Origin: Deltaproteobacteria bacterium
GTDB lineage: Bacteria > SZUA-79 > Acidulodesulfobacterales > Acidulodesulfobacteraceae
Length of the DNA: 64,000 bases
Direction of reading: 5' to 3'
Assembly: GCA_023489335.1 (NCBI GenBank)
Contig: JAMDCP010000011.1
Coordinates: 245,486-309,485, forward strand
The notes under the pieces were generated by a model. The model was not told where the DNA came from, ran no database searches, and saw only the letters and a program-made list of their open reading frames with translations. Position numbers and translations under genes: made by a program. Below, piece by piece: positions 42,234 to 50,507 of this stretch. How positions within the stretch are numbered: position 1 is the stretch's first letter; every line of letters starts with the position of its first letter.

Positions 42234-43985
42234 ATGTCTATAAGTCCAACTGCCGCATATCCGAATCAGGGCTTAATTACAATGGGAACGGGTCCTGCAT
42301 CGGGAATCAATTATTCCCAGATACTTGCCGCTTTGCAACAGTGGCTTTCCCAACCCATAACGGTATTGCAGACCCAGGAAGGGGTTTATAACAACCAGTT
42401 AAGCGCATGGCAGACGATCGGGACAGATTTGACGAATCTTGATAAAGCCGCTCAGGCATTGGCAAGTCCGAGCTTAATGAAAAATTATACCGCTAATTCT
42501 TCAAATACTTCCGTCGCAACTGCAACGGCTTCTTCCTCTGCGCTTCCGGGGACATACTCTTTTACCGTAAATCAGTTAGCCCAGGCTAATACGTTAGGCT
42601 CTCAGGGAATTGCCTCAACCTCCACTACTGTGGCTGGTTCAGGAACGGGAACATTTAACATAACCGTTAACGGGACGACAACCGATGTAACATTAAATTC
42701 CACCACCGGCTATACCTTAGCAGATTTAGCGCAGGCAATAAACAATGCTAATGCCGGCGTGAGCGCTTCCATTATTAACGACGGGAGTGCGAACGATCCA
42801 TACAGGTTGGTTTTGACAAGTAATACCACAGGTACAAACAGCGCTATATCAATTACCAATAATTTATCGGGAGGTTCCGTAAGTCTTAACTTTAATTCAA
42901 CTACTATAAACCCGACATACTGGGTTAAGCAAATAGCTTCAACCGATGCCTTGCCGGCCGATACGGGAACCTACACCGGCACGCAAACCCAAACCTATAC
43001 TTTCACTGCCCAAAATAGCGGGACTGTCGGGACTAACGCAATTACATATGACTGGACCAATTCTTCGGGTCAATCCGGAAGTTTTACGGTTCCGTCAACC
43101 GAAACGGGAACAACTTCTTATTATATAGACGGCTCTACTTCGTCAAACTCTACCAACAGCGGTATCGAGCTTACCTTTACTAATGGCAAGACCGTGTCGT
43201 CGGGAGATAAGTTTTCTTTAGATGCCTTTAACCCTCAAATGGTAGCGGCTCAAAATGCCGTTATAAACTATGGAAACGATTATATAACGAGCCAATCCAA
43301 CACCGTAACCAATGCCATACCGGGTGTTACTTTAAGCCTTGTGGGAACAGGTTCGGCATCAGTAACCGTCGCTTTAAACAGCAGCGCGATAAATTCCGAT
43401 GTCAGCAGCTTTATTTCGAGTTACAATCAGCTTATATCGGATATAAATTCACAGCTTCAGTATAATACGCAAACAAAATCAAGCGGTCCTTTAGGAGGCA
43501 GCGCAACGCTTATGACGCTAAAGAGTTCGCTTATGTCTTTTATGGCGTCGGAGGCGCCTGGTTTAACGGGTAATAACGGGCTTGCCTCGACTTACGGTAT
43601 AACTCCCGACCCGTCAGGTTCGGGCAAACTTCAGTTTGATTCCACTACCCTTGATTCCATATTAACCTCTAATCCCACTCAGGCTCAGCAGTATTTCAGT
43701 TCGCTATTCGACGGTTCGCCGACCGCGAACGGCGTGGCACAGGCCGGGGGGATGGTAACTTATTTGAACAGCTATACAAACCCAGCAAACGGGATAATTC
43801 AGTATAAAGAAGCGGGAATAAACAGCAACATAACAAACTTAAACAATCAGATTTCATTAGAACAAAGCATGGTTCAGGAACAAATGGGCATTTACACCCA
43901 AGAATTTTCACAGCTCGAGTCTTATATAGGCCAAATGAATACCACCAATCAGGCTTTAACAAGCTCTATTGCCAAACTGCCGTGA
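42234..43985 (+). CDS. fliD: Flagellar filament cap protein FliD
   Basis: 583 residues. N-terminal FliD_N domain: INYSQILAALQQWLSQPITVLQTQEGVYNNQLSAWQTIGTDLTNLDKAAQALA; a large Ser/Thr/Gly-rich central region (~110-380) with beta repeats; C-terminal FliD_C with SSFISSYNQLISDINSQLQYN, STYGITPDPSGSGKLQFDSTTLD and a terminal coiled coil. It caps the filament and helps insert flagellin subunits. AGGTGA ribosome-binding site. An inverted copy of the intergenic repeat follows before fliS. Confidence 0.93.
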   Translation: MSISPTAAYPNQGLITMGTGPASGINYSQILAALQQWLSQPITVLQTQEGVYNNQLSAWQTIGTDLTNLDKAAQALASPSLMKNYTANSSNTSVATATASSSALPGTYSFTVNQLAQANTLGSQGIASTSTTVAGSGTGTFNITVNGTTTDVTLNSTTGYTLADLAQAINNANAGVSASIINDGSANDPYRLVLTSNTTGTNSAISITNNLSGGSVSLNFNSTTINPTYWVKQIASTDALPADTGTYTGTQTQTYTFTAQNSGTVGTNAITYDWTNSSGQSGSFTVPSTETGTTSYYIDGSTSSNSTNSGIELTFTNGKTVSSGDKFSLDAFNPQMVAAQNAVINYGNDYITSQSNTVTNAIPGVTLSLVGTGSASVTVALNSSAINSDVSSFISSYNQLISDINSQLQYNTQTKSSGPLGGSATLMTLKSSLMSFMASEAPGLTGNNGLASTYGITPDPSGSGKLQFDSTTLDSILTSNPTQAQQYFSSLFDGSPTANGVAQAGGMVTYLNSYTNPANGIIQYKEAGINSNITNLNNQISLEQSMVQEQMGIYTQEFSQLESYIGQMNTTNQALTSSIAKLP

Positions 43986-43995
43986 TTGGTTCCCA

Positions 43996-44097
43996 TATCC
44001 CCTTTTAAAAGGGGTGATATATTCACCTGCGCGTTGTCAAGGCACGCCCTTGACGCAGGTGAATATGCCGCTAAAGCAGGCTGACGGGGTATTTTAA
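43996..44097. repeat. MITE-like core, inverted, between fliD and fliS (copy H)
   Basis: ATCCCCTTTTAAAAGGGGTGA, a long hairpin with 13-bp arms ATATTCACCTGCG / CGCAGGTGAATAT around GTCAAGG / CCTTGAC, then GCTGACGGGGTATTTTAAATT. No terminal repeats. Confidence 0.82.
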
Positions 44098-44122
44098 ATT
44101 AATTAATATATTAAGGAGTGAA

Positions 44123-44566
44123 ATGATGCAGAATGGCGGTTATAATAATTACCAGGGTACCGATGTCGCAACGGCAGACCAGGGGAAGCTTATCTTAATG
44201 GCTTATGAGGGGGCTATAAACTTTGCCAAAATTGCTAAGGAGAGATTAGCCGCTAACGATTATGCCGGAAAATCCATTAATATATCTAATGCCGTTGAAA
44301 TAATAAATGAATTGCGCTCCAGATTAGATATCGAAAAGGGTGGCGAAACCGCTAAAAATTTAAATAATTTATATATATTTTTGTCAATGCAGCTTACTAC
44401 GGCCAATTTAAAAAGGGATATACATAAAATAGACGAGGCGGTAAAAATTCTCGAGACTTTATATAATGGATGGGTCAATATTGTTGAATTAGAGAAGAAA
44501 AAAGCTTTAAACGGGTTTAATGATGAGAGGGAGACTGTTAATTTGACCGCTAATGTCGTGGCGTAG
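44123..44566 (+). CDS. fliS: Flagellin export chaperone FliS
   Basis: 147 residues, all-helical. NYQGTDVATADQGKLILMAYEGAINFAKIAKERL is the FliS N-terminus; SKSINISNAVEIINELRSRLDIEKGGETAKNLNNLYIFLSM-type helices and a final WVNIVE segment follow the family pattern. Binds the flagellin C-terminus before export. AAGGAGTG ribosome-binding site; two adjacent ATG codons (44123, 44126). 2 bp before the next glycosyltransferase gene, so it is co-transcribed with the glycosylation genes. Confidence 0.92.
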   Translation: MMQNGGYNNYQGTDVATADQGKLILMAYEGAINFAKIAKERLAANDYAGKSINISNAVEIINELRSRLDIEKGGETAKNLNNLYIFLSMQLTTANLKRDIHKIDEAVKILETLYNGWVNIVELEKKKALNGFNDERETVNLTANVVA

Positions 44567-44568
44567 CA

Positions 44569-46206
44569 GTGATTAATGACGAACTTCCGGAGATTATTTT
44601 ATTTCAACGAAGAAGGGTAGGAGACCTTTTTCAAAGCCTTCCTTTAGTTAAAAACATACTGTCGGGATTTGAGGGTAATTGCCGTTTATTTATTGTCGTT
44701 AATAAAAATTTAAAAGTATTACAGCCTTTTTTTGAACCGAATATCGCTTTAATAGATTTAAACGACTTTTTTAAAGAATTTTATAGTGTCGATTTAAATG
44801 AAAGCGCATGTCCGGATTATTTAAATCTAACCAAAGATGCCGTTGTTTTTGACACAGCCATAAACCTTAATTACAATTTAACGAATTCTTTAATATTAAA
44901 TATTATTCCTGCCAGGTCTAAATCAGGCTTTATAGCAAATCAAAAAGGGGATAAAAAGCAAAAAATAATTTATCCGTTAAAGGCGGTAAACTATTTTTTT
45001 AACTCTATAAGACATAGAAATCAAAACAGGATTAATATAGCGGATATTTTTTGCCTGTTTAACCCCGATTTTTATTTAGAAAATAAAAGTCATTCCCGCG
45101 TAAGCGGTAATCCATGTAATAATAAAGGTTTTGACGGGCTAAAAAGGGCAAAAAAAAGAGATAACGGTTTTAAGAGGATTATATTTGCCGTAGGCGCAAG
45201 TTCTCCGAAAAGGCAGTGGGATAATAATGAATTATCGGAACTCATCAAATTAATACGTGGTAATCACCCCGATTTTGAAATTATATTAGCCGGTTTAAAA
45301 GAGGAATCGGATTATGCAAAACAGATTGAAAATAGTCTTGATTTCCCTATTTTAAATCTTGTCGGCGGGACATCGCTGACAGAGGTAATAGAACTTCTAA
45401 AGACCGGTGATATTATAATTTCGCCCGATACGGGGCTTCTTCAAATCGCATCTTTTATCGGACTTAAAATAGCGGCTATTTTTCTGGGAAATGCAAATGT
45501 ATATGAAACCGGTCCGTATCTGGAAGGCTCTTATGTAATCTCTCCGGCTATAGGTTGTTATCCCTGCCTTGAACATTTAAGGTGCGAGTTTAATTATGAA
45601 TGTAAAAAAAGAATAAAAGCAAAGGATGTTTTTAACCTTATTGAGCTGATGCTGTTAAGGGACGGCGGCGGGTTTAATTATGGCGGTAAGAAAAAGGATA
45701 ATATTCTAAAGGATTTAGAAGGAGATTCTAAAGAAGGGAGATTTAACTTATATAAAATATCTAATAGTGTAGTAACGCTTTCGCCCGTTCCGGTATTTAA
45801 GTCAAAATTGGATAAAATAAGCATTGCCTCGGAGATTTTTAAATTCGGGTGGTTTAAAATTCTTTCGGATAATAAAATTAGCGCATGTTATGACGATATA
45901 TTAAAATATTTAACCGATTATTTTGTTTTTGATTTAGATATTGCCAAATCTATCAATGATGATATAATGTTTTTTAAAAATATAATGGCGAATGCATTTA
46001 AAACAAATGAAATTTCCGAAAATTTTATTTTGTTTTTAAAAAATATGGCATTAAATTATCCGCATTTGTCGCTCCCGCTTAATTATTTTATAAGCGAGAT
46101 ACGGTTCGGCATAGAGACTAACGATAAGCGGTATATAAAATCATCTTTTATCGATATTACCTTCTTTTTAGAAAATGCGCATAATGTGTTAAATCAATTT
46201 CGTTAA
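44569..46206 (+). CDS. GT9-family (heptosyltransferase-like) glycosyltransferase
   Basis: 545 residues. The GT-B N-domain starts PEIILFQRRRVGDLFQSLPLVKNIL, the GT9 start with the conserved GD; the C-domain has AVGASSPKRQWDNNELSELIKLI, LNLVGGTSLTEVIELLKTGDIIISPDTGLLQIASFIGLKIAAIF, the GT9 donor site. A ~170-residue helical C-terminal extension is not part of GT9. GTG start. An intergenic-type palindrome is embedded in frame at 45088-45114. Probably modifies flagellin, judging by the position behind fliS. It may use a nonulosonic or heptose-like sugar, but the donor is unknown. Confidence 0.82.
   Translation: MINDELPEIILFQRRRVGDLFQSLPLVKNILSGFEGNCRLFIVVNKNLKVLQPFFEPNIALIDLNDFFKEFYSVDLNESACPDYLNLTKDAVVFDTAINLNYNLTNSLILNIIPARSKSGFIANQKGDKKQKIIYPLKAVNYFFNSIRHRNQNRINIADIFCLFNPDFYLENKSHSRVSGNPCNNKGFDGLKRAKKRDNGFKRIIFAVGASSPKRQWDNNELSELIKLIRGNHPDFEIILAGLKEESDYAKQIENSLDFPILNLVGGTSLTEVIELLKTGDIIISPDTGLLQIASFIGLKIAAIFLGNANVYETGPYLEGSYVISPAIGCYPCLEHLRCEFNYECKKRIKAKDVFNLIELMLLRDGGGFNYGGKKKDNILKDLEGDSKEGRFNLYKISNSVVTLSPVPVFKSKLDKISIASEIFKFGWFKILSDNKISACYDDILKYLTDYFVFDLDIAKSINDDIMFFKNIMANAFKTNEISENFILFLKNMALNYPHLSLPLNYFISEIRFGIETNDKRYIKSSFIDITFFLENAHNVLNQFR
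45088..45114. repeat. Small palindromic repeat embedded in a coding frame
   Basis: GTCATTCCCGCGTAAGCGGT followed by AATCC resembles the widespread GTCATTCCCGCGAAAGCGGG intergenic repeat. Here it is translated as SHSRVSGNP (residues 174-182 of the glycosyltransferase) between the two GT-B domains. Confidence 0.65.
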
Positions 46207-46230
46207 AAACTTTAGATTTTAATTACCTAA

Positions 46231-48120
46231 ATGGATTTTTTTAAAACAAATATAGAAAAAATAAAGCGAAAGAATGCCGGTTTATATAATCTATTAATTT
46301 CTAATGAAAATTTAAATTTAGAATTTAATTTAGCCGTTATAAAAACAAAAAAAGAAGGTTTTAATTCTTTAAAGATAAATAATATCACCGTTCATTCCGT
46401 TTACGACCCATTTGCCGAGGCAAAAAAATGGACGGAGGTTAATTTAGGAAACGCCGGTCATAAGTCTAAAAGGATTATAGTCTTTGGTTTGGGCGCAGGC
46501 TATCATATTAAAGAATTGATTCTGGAGCTATCCGAAAGGGCAGGTAGAAATGGAGAAGTTCCAGTTGTCGATGTAATCGAACCGGATATTCGGACACTGC
46601 TGTTTATATTAAAAAATTTTGATATTTCGGATATATTAGACTACATTAATATAATTGTTTACGGGAAAGATACTAAAGAAAATGATTTTTTTGAGAGCCT
46701 TAATCTGTCCGAATATAATCTTTTACTATTTTCCCTTCCAAGTTATCAAAGAATATTTGCGGATATTTATCCCCCGCTATTTAAAATATACACTATAAGG
46801 CAACTTTTTAACAACTCAAAATTTAAAGTGAGCGTCGTTCAGCCGATTTACGGCGGTTCTTCCACCATAGGCAATTATATCCGCAAGGCTTTTCTAAACG
46901 AAGGATATAATGCCGATATTATTGACTTTTCACCTTTCTATCAAGCATATAAGTCGTTTGAAAATTACACTGCGGACAGCGTTAATCTTGAGGCGTTAAG
47001 GCAGAATTTTTTTAATGTTTTAGGAGAGGCATTATTGGCGAAAGTAGGCGAAAATCCCCCCGATTTGCTGTTCTTTATGGCGCAAGCTCCCGTTAATCAG
47101 GTAGTTTTATCAAAAATCAGGGATATGGGCATAAAAACGGCATACTGGTTTGTCGAGGACTTTAGATTAATGACATACTGGGATAAAATTGCCCCGTTTG
47201 TCGATTATTTTTTTACTATCCAGAGGGATGAATTTTTTGAAAGGCTGAAAGGATTGGGTCTTAATAACTATTATTATATGGAGCTTGCCTGCCTTCCAGA
47301 TTTTCACAGGAAGTTTAAAGAAGATGAAATTAATATAAAAGATATGGAGTTTTACGGAAGCGATGTAAGTTTTGCGGGGGCGGGGTATTATAACAGAAGG
47401 AATGTGTTCTTAAAGCTGGTCGATTTGAAAAACTTTAAAATTTGGGGCAGGGATTGGGATTTAAACACTCCTCTCGGTTTATTTATAAAAAACAACAATC
47501 AAGGTTTTACCGAAGAAGAGGCGGTTAAGATTTATAACTGCACAAAGATTAACATCAATCTCCACTCGTCAAGTTATCACTGGGATATAAATCCCGAAGG
47601 CGATTTTCTAAATCCCCGTTTTTATGAAATTCTTGCGTGCGGCGGATTTCAGCTTGTCGATTACAGAAAATACATGGAGCCTGAGTTTGAACCAGGCAAG
47701 GATTTTGTGGTTTTTAACGATGTAATGGATTTAAAGAAAAAGATAGAGTACTATCTTGGGAATGAAGAGGAAAGGCTTGAGATAGCAAATCATGGATATG
47801 AAAAGGTTAGAGGTCGCCACACATACGAAAGGCGCGTAAGGGATATAATGGATATAGTTCTGATTAATTCTTTCGATAGCTTTAAGACTAAATTTATTTA
47901 TAAAAAAGTAGGCATCGATAAATTATTGGATGAGGTAAAAGAAAACGATGAGCTGTACAATATCATTCTGTCTATGATAAATAAAGGCTTAATAAAAGAC
48001 GGAAATATTTCGGTGGACGAACTGGCGGAATATGTTAAATCTGGAAGCGGAAGGCTTTCAAAAACCGAGGCGTTAATATTATTGCTTCAGCAAATCAGGC
48101 AAAAAATTACGGCTTTTTAA
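46231..48120 (+). CDS. Large glycosyltransferase with Maf-like N-terminus and CgeB-like C-terminus
   Basis: 629 residues. The N-terminal ~200 residues carry KRIIVFGLGAGYHIKELILEL and VDVIEPDIRTLLFILKNFDI, resembling the N-domain of motility-associated (Maf) flagellin glycosyltransferases. Residues ~205-560 are a CgeB/DUF3880-type GT-B: SVVQPIYGGSSTIGNYIRKAF, IKTAYWFVEDFRLMTYWDKIAPFVDYFFTIQ, DVSFAGAGYYNRRNVFLKL, and the C-terminal NLHSSSYHWDINPEGDFLNPRFYEILACGGFQLVD, where the EILACGG block binds donor. C-terminal ~60 residues are helical. Its place behind fliS and a GT9 gene suggests flagellin glycan synthesis. No ribosome-binding site before the ATG. Confidence 0.78.
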   Translation: MDFFKTNIEKIKRKNAGLYNLLISNENLNLEFNLAVIKTKKEGFNSLKINNITVHSVYDPFAEAKKWTEVNLGNAGHKSKRIIVFGLGAGYHIKELILELSERAGRNGEVPVVDVIEPDIRTLLFILKNFDISDILDYINIIVYGKDTKENDFFESLNLSEYNLLLFSLPSYQRIFADIYPPLFKIYTIRQLFNNSKFKVSVVQPIYGGSSTIGNYIRKAFLNEGYNADIIDFSPFYQAYKSFENYTADSVNLEALRQNFFNVLGEALLAKVGENPPDLLFFMAQAPVNQVVLSKIRDMGIKTAYWFVEDFRLMTYWDKIAPFVDYFFTIQRDEFFERLKGLGLNNYYYMELACLPDFHRKFKEDEINIKDMEFYGSDVSFAGAGYYNRRNVFLKLVDLKNFKIWGRDWDLNTPLGLFIKNNNQGFTEEEAVKIYNCTKININLHSSSYHWDINPEGDFLNPRFYEILACGGFQLVDYRKYMEPEFEPGKDFVVFNDVMDLKKKIEYYLGNEEERLEIANHGYEKVRGRHTYERRVRDIMDIVLINSFDSFKTKFIYKKVGIDKLLDEVKENDELYNIILSMINKGLIKDGNISVDELAEYVKSGSGRLSKTEALILLLQQIRQKITAF

Positions 48121-48145
48121 TTTTTTAATGTTTATCGTTTAATTA

Positions 48146-49855
48146 ATGGAACTTAAAAAGATATTAATAATAAATTTTACCAGAATGGGAGATTTAATTG
48201 AATCCACATCCCTGTTTAAAAAGGTTAAAACGGTATATCCCGACAGTTTTGTTACCCTTCTTGTCCTGCCCGAATTTTACGAGATATGCGAGTTTTTCGA
48301 CGATATAGACGAGATTATAACATTTGATATAACGAATATATCCGGCGATATATTTAATAATAATTATAAGTTTAGTTATAAACTTTATAAATCTTTAGAA
48401 GATTTTTTAAATAAGTTTACCAAAACAAACTATGAGGTCGTTTTTAATTTAACGCATGATATAATAAGCTCATATTTTATGTATTTATTAAAAGCCGATA
48501 AATTTATAGGGTTTTCAAGAAATAGGGAAGGAGATTTACTTAAAATCGGGGAGATTGTATTATATTTTATAGGCGCCGCAAAAATAAGGAAAGCAAGCTG
48601 TATTAATTTAGTCGATATTTATAAAGAGATGCTGCCTCAAAAGGCGGCTGCGAGAAGAGTTTATTTAAATACCTCAAAAAAACCGGATGCCCGCGAGTCC
48701 GCAAAAAAAATTTTAACCGAAAACGGCGTTCAAGATAACAATGTTGTTATATCGTTTGCCATAGGGGCATCATCCGAATTAAAAAAATGGAAAAAAGAAT
48801 ACTTTTTAGAACTTGCAAAATTATTAATAAAATATGATATAAATATTAAAATATTGATATTGGGCGCAAAATATGACAAACCTGCAGGGGATTACATAAA
48901 GCAAAATATAGGGAGCGAATTTAACGATAATATTATCGATTTGACGGGAAAAACATCGGTTTCCGAGCTTGTAAATATTGTTGAGGGAAGCCATATTTTA
49001 ATTACGAACGATACGGGTACAATGCATATAGCGGCTGGGGTAGTAACCGATATTATTGTTCTTTATACCGGCCAGGCGGGATATTTTGAGACGGGTCCTT
49101 ATGCGGAAAATCAGGTGTTGGTATTGCCGGATATTCCATGTTTTCCGTGTGATTTTGGGGTTAAATGCAATAATTTTATCTGTGCAGATTATATTAAGCC
49201 AGATAATATATTTGAAATTATTAAGTTAAAATTAGAACAGGGGCTCAATAGGGAAAACTTAAAGGATTTAAATTTAGGAAAAATTAATTTGCTTATTTCA
49301 AAATTCGATAAATTTGGATTTATGGATTATGTTCCGTTAAAAAGGCGAAGGCTTTCTTTTGACGATTTAAAATTAAGAATATTTAAGCTGTCTATGGAAT
49401 CCGTGTTGAATAAAAATGCTCCGGATACCGTCGGCAAAAGGGATATTAGGGAAATATTGGATAATTACTCCGGCATAGACGAGAATATATTTGACAATTT
49501 AGATAAATTAGTTGAAGTGATAGGCAAGATGATTAATTTTTGCTCCAAGGCTATGAAAGATATAAAGTCTATCTTGAAAGATATAATAGATTCAAGAATC
49601 GATTCCGATAAAGCCGCCGCGGGGCTGAATGCAATCGAAAATTCCGATGTAAATTTGCTTTTTAACGGACTTATATACGATGAGCTTTTTGTGTTGAATA
49701 TCATGTATAAATCTTATAAGCAAAGTATCCTCAGCTATGACCTTTTTGGGATTAGCGTCGATTCGCTTAAGAATTTTTCTAAGTATAAGCTTTATTTGCA
49801 AAATTATAAAAGATTGATTGCAGAGTTTAAAGAGGAAATGGGCGCAATGTTTTAA
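48146..49855 (+). CDS. GT9-family glycosyltransferase (second copy)
   Basis: 569 residues. Begins KKILIINFTRMGDLIESTSLFKKVKTVYPDSFVTLLVLPEF, the GT9 GD motif; C-domain SFAIGASSELKKWKKEYFLELAKLLIKY and DLTGKTSVSELVNIVEGSHILITNDTGTMHIAAGVVTDIIVLYTGQ, with a more canonical NDTGTMHIA than the first GT9 gene. PCFPCDFGVKCNNFICADYI is a Cys-rich insert also present in the first copy (CYPCLEHLRCEF), so the two are related. A ~190-residue helical C-terminal extension follows. Same operon as the previous genes (25-bp gap). Confidence 0.83.
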   Translation: MELKKILIINFTRMGDLIESTSLFKKVKTVYPDSFVTLLVLPEFYEICEFFDDIDEIITFDITNISGDIFNNNYKFSYKLYKSLEDFLNKFTKTNYEVVFNLTHDIISSYFMYLLKADKFIGFSRNREGDLLKIGEIVLYFIGAAKIRKASCINLVDIYKEMLPQKAAARRVYLNTSKKPDARESAKKILTENGVQDNNVVISFAIGASSELKKWKKEYFLELAKLLIKYDINIKILILGAKYDKPAGDYIKQNIGSEFNDNIIDLTGKTSVSELVNIVEGSHILITNDTGTMHIAAGVVTDIIVLYTGQAGYFETGPYAENQVLVLPDIPCFPCDFGVKCNNFICADYIKPDNIFEIIKLKLEQGLNRENLKDLNLGKINLLISKFDKFGFMDYVPLKRRRLSFDDLKLRIFKLSMESVLNKNAPDTVGKRDIREILDNYSGIDENIFDNLDKLVEVIGKMINFCSKAMKDIKSILKDIIDSRIDSDKAAAGLNAIENSDVNLLFNGLIYDELFVLNIMYKSYKQSILSYDLFGISVDSLKNFSKYKLYLQNYKRLIAEFKEEMGAMF

Positions 49856-49883
49856 TTTAATAAATTCATGGGAGGATTTATTT

Positions 49884-50507
49884 ATGATGAAGATAAAAAT
49901 AGACGGAAAGGATGTGGATTTGTCTGTTCGGGGCAATAAGCCCGACAGCCTGTATGATTTTATTTCGAACGATATCGTAAATTTTATTCCGAAGGGCAGG
50001 GTAATTAAAGATATATATTTAAATGGGACGAAATTCGACGAACTTTTAATAGACGACGGAAAAGCTAAGGCGCTCAGACTTACCGAAGACGGGGAATTGG
50101 GTATTATCACTATGAGTTCGAATGATTTAATTTTGGAATCTATTTCCGCAATTAATAACTATTTTAATGATTTATCGAAAAATTTAAGCAAAGTTTCGGA
50201 CCTTTTGAGGGTTGGAAACGATAAGGACGGTTTTAACGACTTTGCGGCGGATTTGAAGGGCATAACCGCATTTGTCCAGATTATGGATAAACTCGCGCCG
50301 TTTTTAAATATAGATTATTCGACATATACTTATAAAGAGAAAACAATAAAGGCATATTTTGACGACCTGGAAACGGTTTTATCAAAAATTTTGGAAACGC
50401 AAAGGAGCCATGATTACACCATGCTTGCCGATATAATAGAATTTGAAATGGAGCCTCTGCTTAAGGTATGGCAGGATGTGCTGGAATCTTTTAAAAGCCG
50501 AATATGA
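49884..50507 (+). CDS. Unrecognised protein in the flagellar glycosylation cluster
   Basis: 207 residues from ATG 49884, with GGAGG 8 bases upstream; a longer frame exists upstream but lacks a start with such a site. N-terminal ~75 residues form a beta-rich part (MKIKIDGKDVDLSVRG, VIKDIYLNGTKFDELLID); the rest is helical (LILESISAINNYFNDLSKNLSKVSDLLRVG, LSKILETQRSHDYTMLADIIEFEMEPLLKVWQDVL). No signal peptide or membrane segment. I do not recognise the family. Overlaps the next glycosyltransferase gene by 4 bp (ATGA), so the two are translated together; an accessory or chaperone role is possible. Confidence 0.7.
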   Translation: MMKIKIDGKDVDLSVRGNKPDSLYDFISNDIVNFIPKGRVIKDIYLNGTKFDELLIDDGKAKALRLTEDGELGIITMSSNDLILESISAINNYFNDLSKNLSKVSDLLRVGNDKDGFNDFAADLKGITAFVQIMDKLAPFLNIDYSTYTYKEKTIKAYFDDLETVLSKILETQRSHDYTMLADIIEFEMEPLLKVWQDVLESFKSRI

